A stretch of DNA of 64,000 nt from the NCBI GenBank assembly GCA_045039925.1, contig CP108400.1, forward strand, positions 5,146,001-5,210,000, written 5' to 3'. Below the pieces are notes generated by a model. It did not search any database, was not told where the DNA came from, and saw only the letters and a list, made by a program, of their open reading frames with translations. The position numbers and the translations under genes are program-made. Below are positions 16,035-24,037 of this stretch, in pieces. Each line of letters opens with the position of its first letter. Positions within the stretch are counted from its first letter, which is position 1. Source of the DNA: Yinghuangia sp045039925 (GTDB lineage Bacteria; Actinomycetota; Actinomycetes; Streptomycetales; Streptomycetaceae).

Positions 16035-17336
16035 TCAGGCCGCGAACCCTGTTTGCGCTGCGGCGTCGGTCGCCTCGTGGTTGCGCGAGGCCAGGGCTTC
16101 GAGTTCGGTGACCGTCCGGTCGGCGGCGGTCTCGGCGGTGATCGCGCTCGCCATGCGCTGCGCGGCGGAACCGTACGACGGGTCGTTCAGCACCCGCTCG
16201 ACAGCACGGGCGATCGTCCGCGCCGAGCTGCTCTTGCGCACGGTGACTCCGGCGCCCGCAAGTCGGACGTGCGCCGCCACCTCGATCTGGTCGCGGCCGA
16301 GCGGGACGCAGACCATGGGGACCCCGGCGGCCAGCGACTTGACGGTCGTGCCGTGGCCGGCGTGCGTGATGGTCACGGCGGCGTGGCGCAGCGCGGCGCT
16401 GTGCGGCGCGGACGCGGTGACCAGGACGTTGGCAGGTGCGCGTACCGTCGTCGGGTCGACGGCGGGGCCGGTGGTCAGCAGGGCGCGCACCGGCAGGGTG
16501 CCCAGGGCTTCGGCGATGCGCTCCAGCAGGTCGTGCTGCTGCATGAACGACGAGCTCATGCCGACCAGCACCAGCGGGGCGTCACCGTCCGGCAGCGTCA
16601 AGTCCCCCGCCCAGGCCGGGTCGTCGAGGCGCGGGCCGACGTGGCGCAGGTGGTCGGGGAACTCGCGTCCGGCGTGGTCGAGGGCTCGGGGGGAGAGCAC
16701 GAGCACCCGTTCGACGCGTTCGAACGCCTCGACGACGGAGCCGAGCGGTGCCAGGCCGTTCGCGGTACGGGCGGCGTTGAGGGCCGGCAGCCCCTTGGCC
16801 CACGGCTTTCCGGACAGCCGGGTCACCAGCCGGTCGCGCAGCCGGCCCGGCACGCCCTTGGCCGGGGTGAAGCCCGGACCGGGCGGCGGTGCCCCCGGGG
16901 TGGGGAACGGGTAGATCGTCGTCGCCAGCGAGACCACCGGGACGCCGGCCGCCTCGCCCGCCGTCACCGCGCCCAGCAGCATGTGCTCGCAGACCAGAAC
17001 GTCCGCCGGGCGGGCGCGCAACTCGGCGAGGGTGTCGCGGGCGTAATCGGCGGCCGGGCCGCAGACTATGCGGTCCCGCAGCCGCGCGAGAGCGCCGAGC
17101 GGGGTGCGGGCCTCGAAGTCGCGGATGACGTCCTTGGCCGGGTCGGCGGGGTCGCCTTGCGGCGCGGTCGTCCAGGCGACGGGCTCCAGGCCCGCGGCCG
17201 CGATCTCCTCGTGCAGCGACGCGTCGCCCAGCACCCGCACGTTGTGACCGCGCTCGCTGAGCGCGCGGGCGACCGACAGCACGGGCGGCACGGCTCCGCC
17301 GCCGGCCCACGTGGCGAACAGGAAGTTCCTAGGCAT
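16035..17336 (-). CDS. MGT-type (macrolide/UGT family) glycosyltransferase
   Basis: A 433-residue GT1-family enzyme starting MPRNFLFATWAGGGAVPP. The N-terminal acceptor domain has the usual GHNVRVLGDASLHEEIAAAG; the C-terminal sugar-nucleotide domain has the family motif THAGHGTTVKSLAAGVPMVC (about 340-359) followed by LGRDQ, corresponding to the H-x-G donor-binding site. Such enzymes transfer a sugar from a nucleotide sugar to macrolides, polyphenols or lipids, often as self-protection. The ATG at 17336 overlaps the TetR stop by 8 bp, so the two form one operon. A 16-residue upstream extension is possible but overlaps the TetR gene further. Confidence 0.9.
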   Translation of the reverse strand: MPRNFLFATWAGGGAVPPVLSVARALSERGHNVRVLGDASLHEEIAAAGLEPVAWTTAPQGDPADPAKDVIRDFEARTPLGALARLRDRIVCGPAADYARDTLAELRARPADVLVCEHMLLGAVTAGEAAGVPVVSLATTIYPFPTPGAPPPGPGFTPAKGVPGRLRDRLVTRLSGKPWAKGLPALNAARTANGLAPLGSVVEAFERVERVLVLSPRALDHAGREFPDHLRHVGPRLDDPAWAGDLTLPDGDAPLVLVGMSSSFMQQHDLLERIAEALGTLPVRALLTTGPAVDPTTVRAPANVLVTASAPHSAALRHAAVTITHAGHGTTVKSLAAGVPMVCVPLGRDQIEVAAHVRLAGAGVTVRKSSSARTIARAVERVLNDPSYGSAAQRMASAITAETAADRTVTELEALASRNHEATDAAAQTGFAA

Positions 17337-17931
17337 GGTGTTCCTTCCGAGGGTCGATCGCGATGAGCAGGTCGTGCATGGCACGCTCGGCGTCCTCGCG
17401 GGACAGGCCGAGGTCGCGGCGCCACAGCTTCCAGAGGTAGACGTCGGTGGCGGCGTGGTGCAGGTTGAGCGCGCGCTCGCGGGCCGGGCCTGCGGCGGGG
17501 AGGCGGTCGGCGAAGACCCGTTCCAGCCACGCGCGGTGGAGACCGCGGGCGTGTGCGGCGGCCCGGGTGGCTGCCGCGATGCGGTCCATCTGCGCGATCC
17601 AGAGCACGTTGGCCTCGCCCTGCTGCTCGTAGTCGGCGAACAGGACGGCGACGATGGCCGGCACGTCGCCGGTCGGTGCCTGACGGGCGAGTTCGGTCTG
17701 CGCCGCCACCGCGTCGAAGACGGCGTCGGAGAGCCCGTCCTTGCCGCCGAAGTGGTTGACGATCGTCTGCACCGACACGCCGGCCGCCTCGGCGATGTGC
17801 TGCAACGTGACCTCGTCGTGCCAACGCTGCGACCACAGCCCGGCCGCCGCCTCGATCACCCGTACCCGGGTGGCCTCCAGAGCCGCAGCCCGGGCGCCCA
17901 TTCGGTAGGAGCGCCTGTCCTTGCTTTCCAT
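17329..17931 (-). CDS. TetR family regulator
   Basis: 200 residues starting MESKDRRSYRMGARAAALE. The HTH spans RVRVIEAAAGLWSQRWHDEV to VSVQTIVNHFGGKDGLSDAV. It is upstream of and overlaps the glycosyltransferase gene, so it probably autoregulates the pair through the imperfect palindrome at 17945-17967. The likely inducer is a compound the glycosyltransferase modifies; this is inference. Confidence 0.9.
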   Translation of the reverse strand: MESKDRRSYRMGARAAALEATRVRVIEAAAGLWSQRWHDEVTLQHIAEAAGVSVQTIVNHFGGKDGLSDAVFDAVAAQTELARQAPTGDVPAIVAVLFADYEQQGEANVLWIAQMDRIAAATRAAAHARGLHRAWLERVFADRLPAAGPARERALNLHHAATDVYLWKLWRRDLGLSREDAERAMHDLLIAIDPRKEHHA

Positions 17932-17944
17932 GGAGCCATTCCAT

Positions 17945-17967
17945 ATTGAATTGAGTTTCAAGTCAAT
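17945..17967. promoter_or_regulatory. Candidate operator for the TetR/glycosyltransferase operon
   Basis: An imperfect palindrome with 11-bp arms around one base: attgaattgag, t, ttcaagtcaat. Nine of 11 positions pair. It begins 14 bp upstream of the TetR start and lies in markedly AT-rich DNA, as expected of a promoter. Confidence 0.55.
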
Positions 17968-18052
17968 CCAAAGTCCGCGCTCCAGGTCCTTGCACGCCCG
18001 GACCGCGCCAACGGTTAGAGCCGACGCGGCCTTTGCGCCGCGCGCGAGGTGG

Positions 18053-18583
18053 TCACCAGGGGACGCGGTTCGGGAGTTCGGTGAGGGCGGCGGTCAGGCC
18101 GGTGCCGATCCAGCGGCCGGTGAGGACAAGGCCGAGGGCCCAGGCGACGGCCGCGGGCGCGGCCCATCCGGCAAAGCGCAGGTAGGTGGTGGGGCCGAGG
18201 CCGACCAGGCGCGGTACGAGGGTTCTCGGTCCGGTGAACCACCGCGTCGCCAGCAGGGCCGGGGCGGACGGCGTACGGGACAGGCGGCCGGGAAGACGCG
18301 CCTGGAGGCGGGCCAGGCGTGCGGGGACGCCGTTGCGGGTACGGGCGCGGCGGCCTGCCGCGAAACCGAGGGTGTCGCCGAGCATCGCGGCCGTGGCGGC
18401 ACAGATGACCGCGCAGACCGGCTGTACGACGCCGGACGCGGAGAGGTGGCCGAGCGCGAGCACGGTGGCGGTGCCGGGAACGAACATGCCTGCGAGGGTG
18501 AGCCCTTCGGCGGCCAGGATGAGCGCGGCCAGGGCGTAGGCGGCAAACGGGGGCACCGACTCCAGCCAGGTCGCCGCGCTCAC
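18053..18583 (-). CDS. DedA/SNARE-associated family membrane protein
   Basis: A 176-residue protein (GTG start) with four to five hydrophobic segments. The family core GMFVPGTATVLALGHLSASG (about 31-50) and TAAMLGDTLGFAAGRRARTR (about 64-83) correspond to the DedA re-entrant loop region, which in the family contains F/E-x-x-x-P-G-E and G-D motifs; here the acidic residue is replaced by FVPGT. DedA proteins move lipids such as undecaprenyl phosphate or phospholipids across the membrane. The GTG overlaps the methyltransferase stop (GTGA), indicating coupling to it. Confidence 0.85.
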   Translation of the reverse strand: MSAATWLESVPPFAAYALAALILAAEGLTLAGMFVPGTATVLALGHLSASGVVQPVCAVICAATAAMLGDTLGFAAGRRARTRNGVPARLARLQARLPGRLSRTPSAPALLATRWFTGPRTLVPRLVGLGPTTYLRFAGWAAPAAVAWALGLVLTGRWIGTGLTAALTELPNRVPW

Positions 18584-19302
18584 CGGCGCACGGGTTCGCC
18601 GGCCAAGTGGTGCACCCACGCGGGCGGGAGGTTGCCGAGCACGAGTGCGCGGTCGACGCCGTACTGCGCGAGGAACCCGCCGACGATGCGGCGGGTCAGC
18701 GCGAGCCGACGCCGCCGGGCCGGGCCGGAGGCCGCGCTTCGCAGCGCGGGGAGGCCGGCGTACGCGAAGAAGGACAGGCGTCCGCGCGGATGCAGTGCGG
18801 CGAACAACTGCTCCAGGATTGCCTCGGCCACGTCGGGTTCGAAGTTGGCGAACGGCAGCCCGCACACGATGGCGTCGTAGCGGCCTTCGTCGAGGTCGAT
18901 GTCTTCGATGCGGCCGGCGAGCAGGCGCGTCTGCGGGCGGATGCGGGCCAGGGGTGGCTCGGCGCCGAGGCGGCCGGCGAGCAGGTGCACAAAGCGGGGG
19001 TTCGCCTCGACGAGGTCGAGGCGGTCGCGGGCGTCCATGGCCGCGGCGATGTGCCTGGTGACCGCACCCGTCCCGGGCCCCACTTCGAGGATGGTGTGCG
19101 CCGTCGCGGAGCCGATGCCGCGCAGCGGGCGGGTGAGTTCGCGGGCCAGGGCACGGGAGCTGGGTGCGACGGCGCCCGTCGAGCGCCGGTCGAGGCCGTA
19201 CTCGCGGGCGAACTCGTGGGCGAACGCGAACGGGTGCTCTGTGCGTGAGCGGCCGGCGCTCGCGGAGGTGTTCGGCGCAGCGGGGGTAGGGACAGTGATC
19301 AT
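18580..19302 (-). CDS. SAM-dependent methyltransferase, phospholipid N-methyltransferase (PmtA)-like
   Basis: A 240-residue class I methyltransferase. After an N-terminal TGAVAPSSRALARELTRPL segment shared with PmtA and rRNA dimethylase-like enzymes comes the SAM-binding loop ILEVGPGTGAVTRHIA (about 71-86), the acidic motif II DLVEANPRF (about 95) and YDAIVCGLPFANFE, the post-II N/D-P-P-Y-like position. PmtA methylates phosphatidylethanolamine. Coupling to a DedA membrane protein fits a lipid substrate, but this is inference and a small-molecule methyltransferase is possible. Confidence 0.82.
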   Translation of the reverse strand: MITVPTPAAPNTSASAGRSRTEHPFAFAHEFAREYGLDRRSTGAVAPSSRALARELTRPLRGIGSATAHTILEVGPGTGAVTRHIAAAMDARDRLDLVEANPRFVHLLAGRLGAEPPLARIRPQTRLLAGRIEDIDLDEGRYDAIVCGLPFANFEPDVAEAILEQLFAALHPRGRLSFFAYAGLPALRSAASGPARRRRLALTRRIVGGFLAQYGVDRALVLGNLPPAWVHHLAGEPVRR

Positions 19303-19308
19303 GAATAC

Positions 19309-19330
19309 GGATAGTGCTGCTATCCACTAT
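19309..19330. promoter_or_regulatory. Candidate MerR-type operator
   Basis: Between the divergent methyltransferase and MerR genes: perfect inverted repeat ggatag-tgctg-ctatcc (19309-19325) overlapped by a second one, atagt (19311-19315) with actat (19326-19330). A further tatcca at 19343-19348 repeats the half-site. The gap is AT-rich. Binding by the neighbouring MerR protein is inferred. Confidence 0.5.
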
Positions 19331-19388
19331 GGAAAGTCAAGCTATCCATATACTGAGGACGAACCGACCGCGGACCCGGAGAGCACCG

Positions 19389-20045
19389 ATGCGCATCGCC
19401 GAACTCAGCAGGGCAACCGGCGTACCGGTCCCGACGATCAAGTACTACGTCCGCGAGGGACTGCTCCCGCCCGGCGAGCTCACCAGCCCCAACCAGGCCC
19501 AGTACGACCAGGGGCACGTCCGCCGCCTGAAACTCGTGCGGGCCCTCATCGAGGTGGGCGGCGTCTCGGTCGCCGCCGTGCGGGACGCCGTGCGCCGCAT
19601 CGACGCGCCCGACGTCGACCTCCACGCGAAGCTCGGCGCCACGCACTACCTCCTCGGCGCCGCGGCCCCGCTGTCCATCGACGCCGCGGACCTGGAACGC
19701 GCGCAGGAGGAGGCCGACGCGCTGCTCGCCGACCTGGGGTGGCAGTCCGTCCGCAAGAACCCCGCCGCCGTGGTGCTCGTCCAGGCACTCGCCACCCTGC
19801 ACTGGCTCGGCCAGGACGGCTATGCGGGGCAGTTGGCCTCGTACGCGGAAGCGGCGAAGGCCGCCGCGCGGACCGACTTCGCCGTACTCGCCACCAGCGA
19901 TCTGACCGACACGGACACCGTCATCGAGAGCGCGGTGGTCGGAACCGTCCTCGGCGACGTCCTCCTCGCCGCGCTCCGCCGCCTGGCCCAGGAACACATG
20001 TCGGCCGAACTCTTCCGACGCCCCGCGCCGGACCCGACGGCCTGA
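19389..20045 (+). CDS. MerR family regulator
   Basis: 218 residues. The winged HTH MRIAELSRATGVPVPTIKYY to GHVRRLKLVRALIEVGG (1-60) is clear MerR. The C-terminal domain (60-218) has no Cys cluster for metals and no TipAS or GyrI-like pattern I recognise. The ATG at 19389 starts exactly at the HTH; an upstream in-frame start would add 25 residues covering the operator. It is divergent from the methyltransferase/DedA pair and likely regulates them. Confidence 0.9.
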   Translation: MRIAELSRATGVPVPTIKYYVREGLLPPGELTSPNQAQYDQGHVRRLKLVRALIEVGGVSVAAVRDAVRRIDAPDVDLHAKLGATHYLLGAAAPLSIDAADLERAQEEADALLADLGWQSVRKNPAAVVLVQALATLHWLGQDGYAGQLASYAEAAKAAARTDFAVLATSDLTDTDTVIESAVVGTVLGDVLLAALRRLAQEHMSAELFRRPAPDPTA

Positions 20046-20056
20046 AGAGCCTGACA

Positions 20057-20119
20057 GAGGCGACCGAGGCGACCGAGGCGACCGAGGCGACCGAGGCGAC
20101 CGAGGCGACCGAGGCGACC
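20057..20119. repeat. Seven tandem copies of gaggcgacc (9-bp VNTR)
   Basis: Seven exact head-to-tail 9-bp units, followed by a diverged eighth (gaggccaca), 12 bp after the MerR stop. The unit length is a multiple of three but no gene is assigned across it. Copy number is likely variable between strains. Confidence 0.95.
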
Positions 20120-20223
20120 GAGGCCACAACGAGAACCACCCCCGCCGAGAGCGAAGCGGTCCTCCGCCGCTCGGCGGGATCGCCACCGACCCCCGACTTG
20201 CCGAACGGTTCACCAAGACTTTC

Positions 20224-20610
20224 GTGGAACCCGAACAGACGGGAACCACCAAGCCGTTGAAACGCGCAAGACGCCGGGGCGAACGCCGCACCGCGGCCGG
20301 CCGCGGTGCGGCAGCGCCCGCACAGTCAGTCGTGAAGTTCGCAGACCAGATCCCGGCCGCACGGACGGCGGAAGCACGCGTAGGCCTGGGCCCAGGGCGT
20401 TCTCTGGAAGCCGATTTGCCAATCTTGCGCGCGTTTGGCCAGAACTACTGCGACACGACGTCGACGCCCGGAACCAAGGCGACGTACAGCCTGGAGCACG
20501 CCCCCAACTGCCAAGCGGTCCCCGACATCAGCGGAACCTCCGTCTCAGCGCCCCTGGCCACCACCCTCATCGGCCGTGCTGAAACCGAGTCACAATCAGC
20601 CACGCACTAG
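20224..20610 (+). pseudogene. Possible remnant of a secreted protease-like protein
   Basis: A 128-codon open frame whose last third reads NYCDTTSTPGTK... and DISGTSVSAPLATTLIG. GTSxSAP resembles the active-site Ser motif of subtilases (GTSMAAP), but the residues that follow do not fit, and no catalytic Asp or His region is present. The first half is basic and low in complexity. Most likely a decayed 3' fragment or a chance frame. Confidence 0.2.
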
Positions 20611-21176
20611 CCGGTCCCCTCGATTGCCGTGGTGGTCGAAGGGACGCAGGTGGGAACGGAGTCGGTGACGCTGGAGCCGAGGACGATCTGTTCGCCGATG
20701 GTGTCCGCGACGAGGAGGAACGTGGCGTCCTTCGGCATCGCGGCGGGGTTGATGCGCAGGCTGTCCAGGGGGTCGTCCCAGCGATGGACCCTGACGCTCT
20801 CCCCGGCGGGTAGTCCCGCGGGTTGGGGGTCAGTGCACTCGCCGACAGGACTGGCCTGCATCACGACCGCGTTGACACCCGCCTTGCGCAGGGCGTCCTG
20901 CAGACCGGGCAGGCCGCTCGGGTTGTTGAGTTCGATCAGCACGGATCCGTCGTCGGCGGCGGTGACGGCATAGGCGGCGGGAGCCGAGCCCGAGTATGCG
21001 ATGGGGAGGACAACAGCGCCGCCCAGCGCCAAGGCCGCGGCCCCGACGGCCACGGGGACGCGGCTGCGCCGCGGCGGGGCGGTGGGCGGGAAGTCGGCGA
21101 GGTCGGGTCGGTGCGCCGCGGCGGTCTCAAGTTCCTCGCGCAGGCGTTGCCGGAATCCGGTAGGCGTCGTGGGCAT
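20607..21176 (-). CDS. Membrane-anchored partner of the ECF sigma factor (possible anti-sigma)
   Basis: 189 residues: an N-terminal cytoplasmic segment (1-38, RQRLREELETAAAH...), one transmembrane helix (about 41-62, VAVGAAALALGGAVVLPIA) and an extracytoplasmic domain (63-189). Its ATG overlaps the sigma factor stop by one base (TGATG), giving 1:1 coupling, which is usual for sigma/anti-sigma pairs. The zinc anti-sigma motif H-x3-C-x2-C is absent, so regulation of sigma is inferred from arrangement only. The extracytoplasmic part has three Cys residues that could form a redox pair. Confidence 0.7.
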   Translation of the reverse strand: MPTTPTGFRQRLREELETAAAHRPDLADFPPTAPPRRSRVPVAVGAAALALGGAVVLPIAYSGSAPAAYAVTAADDGSVLIELNNPSGLPGLQDALRKAGVNAVVMQASPVGECTDPQPAGLPAGESVRVHRWDDPLDSLRINPAAMPKDATFLLVADTIGEQIVLGSSVTDSVPTCVPSTTTAIEGTG

Positions 21177-21775
21177 CAGGTGGCCTCCAGGATCTGTCGC
21201 GGTGCGGCGGGGGTGGTGGCGCGCAGGAACTTCCGTGCCCTGTGCAGGCGGACGCGCACTGTGGTCTGGGTGATGCCGAGAACCTGGGCGGTCTCGCGCG
21301 TGGACAGGCCGTCGACGACCAGAAGGTCCAAGACCTCACGCAGGCCATCGGGGAGCGCGGCGTTACGCAAGAGCAGGTTGGCGGCGGCGCGTTCGGCGTC
21401 GATGCGCTCCTCGAGCGCAGTGATGTCGCAGGCGTCCAGGGGCCGGTGGCCGCCCAGGCGGGTGGTGGCGTGGTGCTCGCGAGTACTGCCACGCCGGTGC
21501 ATGGCAATGGTGTTCTTGGCTATCCCGTGCAGCCACGCCCTGGGCGTGGCCCTGGCGGGGTCGTAGCGGTCCGCGCCCGCCAGAGCGGCGAGGAAGATGT
21601 CGGCGGTCAGGTCCGCTGCCAAGTGCGGATCGAAGACTCGACGCGCCACGAAGCCCAGCACGGCATCGAAGTGCTCTTCGTAGAAGTCGGCGAACCCACC
21701 CCCCGCAGGCCCCGGGCGACCTCCCGGATCAGACGTTTCGTCATGTTGTCCTCGCACCAGGCTCTCCTCCGGCAA
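21176..21775 (-). CDS. ECF-type RNA polymerase sigma factor
   Basis: 199 residues with sigma region 2 (FADFYEEHFDAVLGFVARRV, then DLTADIFLAALAGADRYDP; about 27-75) and region 4 (EVLDLLVVDGLSTRETAQVL then TVRVRLHRARKFLRA; about 140-190). Region 3 is absent, as in all ECF sigmas. It is co-transcribed with the membrane protein downstream. A GCAACG-type -35 element about 45 bp upstream suggests autoregulation. Signal unknown. Confidence 0.9.
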   Translation of the reverse strand: MPEESLVRGQHDETSDPGGRPGPAGGGFADFYEEHFDAVLGFVARRVFDPHLAADLTADIFLAALAGADRYDPARATPRAWLHGIAKNTIAMHRRGSTREHHATTRLGGHRPLDACDITALEERIDAERAAANLLLRNAALPDGLREVLDLLVVDGLSTRETAQVLGITQTTVRVRLHRARKFLRATTPAAPRQILEAT

Positions 21776-21802
21776 CTTGCCCTGTGGCGCTTACACCTGC
21801 TC

Positions 21803-21829
21803 TTTGCCGCACACCACAAAAACGTTGCA
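21803..21829 (-). promoter_or_regulatory. Candidate ECF-type promoter
   Basis: Read on the minus strand, tgcaacgttt at 21829-21820 matches the AAC-containing -35 element preferred by ECF sigma factors. A GC-rich -10-like gcggc lies about 15 bp further on, some 30 bp before the sigma gene start. Autoregulation is inferred. Confidence 0.35.
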
Positions 21830-21857
21830 CCGACATCACCGAACTGGAGGACACAGC

Positions 21858-22163
21858 ATGAGTCGACGCGGGCATCCCAACAAAGACTTCATCCAAAGGC
21901 CGCCGACACGTGGCAGGGGTTCGGGCGTTCTGGCGGGTTGCGAACAACGCCGCACTCAGTCGTTAGGCGTTCCGCTCAGCCGGCAGGCGGGAGTTGGTAC
22001 GCCTCGACGAAGTACGACGCCTCGGCCCGGAGCACGATGCCGGGAATCACCGCGCGGACGGTCGGCCACACGGCGGGAGCGAGTGGATAGGACCCGGCGC
22101 AGAGCCAGAGGTCGCCGCCGACGTCCAACACCGGGCGAAGCGCGACCACCTGCTCCGCGGTGA
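21858..22163 (+). other. Short reading frame with a strong ribosome site, probably a truncated gene
   Basis: GGAGG sits 7 bp before the ATG at 21858 and the frame opens MSRRGHPNKDFIQRPP. After about 25 codons the composition becomes Arg/Pro-rich and runs antisense to the gene at 21976-22257. I think only the first part is a true gene remnant. No function recognised. Confidence 0.2.
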
Positions 22164-22257
22164 CTGGCGTCTCGGCGCACAGGGCCTCGTCAGGGCCGAA
22201 GCCGATCACTTGCCAGCCGATGGACTCGACGGGAGTCACCCCGTCGGCGCACGTCAC
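21976..22257 (-). CDS. Hypothetical small protein
   Basis: 93 residues, not recognised. The sequence (VTAEQVVALRPVLDVGGDLW, VIPGIVLRAEASYFVEAYQ) predicts a mixed alpha/beta fold without signal or membrane segment. It lies 63 bp downstream of the LRV-like gene on the same strand, so they may share a transcript. Codon usage is GC-rich but less extreme than neighbours, as elsewhere in the tRNA-bounded segment. Confidence 0.5.
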   Translation of the reverse strand: MTCADGVTPVESIGWQVIGFGPDEALCAETPVTAEQVVALRPVLDVGGDLWLCAGSYPLAPAVWPTVRAVIPGIVLRAEASYFVEAYQLPPAG

Positions 22258-22320
22258 GAGACCTCCCGATCCGATGGCCGACGAAGCGTGCTGCCCACAC
22301 CCACGTCAGGCCAGATCCGG

Positions 22321-22782
22321 TCAGCGCGGTTGCTGTACTTCGCCGCTGTACTCGTCGTGGAGGGACCACCCCCGCTCACGCGGCAGAAAGGCCCACTGGC
22401 CGCACCGCTTGGGGCAGGAACACGCTCCGGCGGCCACAAGCTCCGCACGAAGCCCCTCAGAGACGTTCGGGTGGTGGACGATCACCGCGCGATGGCTGAA
22501 GCTCCAGCTGCCTGACTGCCGGGCTTCCCGACCCGCCAGTGAACGGAGCGCCGAATCCGGGGTGTTGGGGTTGAGCAGAGCATTGTGCCGAACCGTGTGA
22601 TCAGGATCCTCGGCCAACAACGCCAGTGCGTCCGCCGGAGTACGCCGACTGCGGGCCGTCCAGATCCTCACAGTCAGTACCTGGTCGCCAGCCAAAGCCC
22701 GCAACCGGTCCTCAGCCACATCCGCACTCCGGGTCTCAAGCACCCGCCGGTACACACGCATCCACTCATCCCGCGTCGACAC
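22321..22782 (-). CDS. LRV/HEAT-like repeat protein
   Basis: About 153 residues from a GTG at 22782 (an ATG at 22761 is the alternative). The pattern RIWTARSRRTPADALALLA, DPDHTVRHNALLNPNTP and DSALRSLAGRE repeats the roughly 24-residue leucine-rich-variant unit (arm-like helical pairs). The C-terminus has CSCPKRCGQWAF, a Cys cluster possibly binding metal. Such repeats are protein-interaction scaffolds, often with an Fe-S or zinc cluster at one end. The last codons are formed by the 26-bp repeat at 22329-22354, which recurs beside the tRNA-Arg, so the end of this protein may have been altered by a recombination event. Confidence 0.55.
   Translation of the reverse strand: MSTRDEWMRVYRRVLETRSADVAEDRLRALAGDQVLTVRIWTARSRRTPADALALLAEDPDHTVRHNALLNPNTPDSALRSLAGREARQSGSWSFSHRAVIVHHPNVSEGLRAELVAAGACSCPKRCGQWAFLPRERGWSLHDEYSGEVQQPR
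22329..22354 (+). repeat. 26-bp direct repeat, copy 1
   Basis: Identical at 25 of 26 positions to 23998-24023. The unit contains gctgtact twice. Copy 1 forms the 3' end of the LRV-like gene. Confidence 0.9.
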
Positions 22783-23043
22783 AGGGCGCTCGGTCACGCA
22801 GTCGATCGTGACAGGGACCCACCCGCCAAGCCATCGATAGACGAAGTGCGCAAGATCGCTGCTGGCGCCCACAGCTCCGGAAGGACATTGACGCCGTAGG
22901 TAGCCCGGTCTAGATGTCATTGACGCGAGCGGAGTTTCGCTTCTACTTCGCGACCACGTAGTGGTCGGTGGGCAGCGAACCTCGCCTGACGCCACCCCAA
23001 CGACGTGTTCGGTGACCGCGGCTACCAGGGTCAGTCTGGTCCA

Positions 23044-23460
23044 TCAGGAGAGCAGCTCACCGACGCACCCGGCAGTCAACAGTCCGGAGCACACCGCGGC
23101 CAACAGAAACATGAGGATGCTGTTCTTGGGATATCCGTCGATCTGCACTCTGGTCGGCCGGGCAGGGTCGTAGACGATGCCGACCTGCCTCTCGCTCCCC
23201 AAGTACGCGGGCGGGTGGGGACTGCCGGTAAGGGATTCGGCCTCGGTCCGGGTGCCCCCCGGCGGTGTGAAGGCGACCACCAGGAAGTACCGGGGATCCC
23301 CGTCGCTGTCCTCCTGCTCATTTACACCGACTACCTGGGCTTTGGCTGGCTTCCCAAGCACCGCGAGGCGGAAGCCGTCCCACGTTTCGGCGAGGCAGAC
23401 GACGGTGACAAAGCCGCACATCAGTGCACCGAGCCCTGCGACAACATCTATGGACGTCAC
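23044..23460 (-). CDS. DUF3592-type membrane protein
   Basis: 138 residues: a membrane helix at each end (about 5-24 and 112-133) around an extracytoplasmic beta-rich domain (KAQVVGVNEQEDSDGDPRYF ... RQVGIVYDPARPTRVQIDG). This is the DUF3592 arrangement, function unknown. Upstream, on its 5' side, is gene-poor DNA (23461-24037). Confidence 0.7.
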   Translation of the reverse strand: MTSIDVVAGLGALMCGFVTVVCLAETWDGFRLAVLGKPAKAQVVGVNEQEDSDGDPRYFLVVAFTPPGGTRTEAESLTGSPHPPAYLGSERQVGIVYDPARPTRVQIDGYPKNSILMFLLAAVCSGLLTAGCVGELLS

Positions 23461-24037
23461 TCCCGCAACCTAGCCGTTCCCCGCCGTGGCCCGTCAGTCA
23501 GATTCGCCGGGGCACCGAGGAGCGCTGCTCGTAGATCAGCAGGGCGGCGCATCCATGTGCAATGCGCGCCAACCATGCGCGGCCGCTGGCAACCAGGACA
23601 ACGCACTGGCGACATACCAAGTGTTCGGCAAGGCGGTTCGCGCTGGCGAAGTCCTTGGCGGCAAGTACGGGACGGGCGTTCGCCGCTTCACGCTTGAGGG
23701 GTGTCGCGATGATGACGCGGCTGGCCCCCAGGAACGCGGACTTTCCGGCTCGGTGCACGAAGACGAGCGTACGAACGATCAAAGTTGGACGGTACACGCC
23801 GCACGTGTGGCCGGCCGCTAGTCGCGCTGGGCGTACATCCTCACGTGATCGTGGAGATCCTGCGCGCTCGCAGATCTCCGTGACGATGGAGGTGTAGAGC
23901 CACGTGCCGAGTGAGGACACGCGGGCGGCGCTCAAGAAGCTGTGTGACCAACTCGGCTGAGCCGGTTGCTACATGCGTTGCCACACCCGCGAACGGCGTT
24001 GCTGTACTTAGCCGCTGTACTCGGGGACGAACTACGC
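23461..24037. other. Gene-poor interval with remnants
   Basis: No gene with domain support. Codon-position GC bias is lost here. A GGAGGTG near 23885 precedes an 18-codon frame starting at a GTG (PSEDTRAALKKLCDQLG), which looks like a gene start cut short. The second copy of the 26-bp repeat is at 23998-24023. A 145-codon minus-strand frame (23498-23935) has no recognisable feature. Confidence 0.5.
23998..24023 (+). repeat. 26-bp direct repeat, copy 2
   Basis: Matches 22329-22354 at 25 of 26 positions. It ends 14 bp before the terminator of the tRNA-Arg gene. Confidence 0.9.

Noticed and set aside
20057..20119. CRISPR-like array
   Set aside because: The 9-bp units are contiguous with no spacers; no cas genes nearby.
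20224..20610. Subtilase gene based on GTSVSAP
   Set aside because: One short motif only; no Asp or His catalytic regions and wrong following sequence. Kept only as a low-confidence remnant.
23498..23935. 145-codon minus-strand gene
   Set aside because: No ribosome site, no codon-position bias and no recognisable feature in a region that looks decayed.
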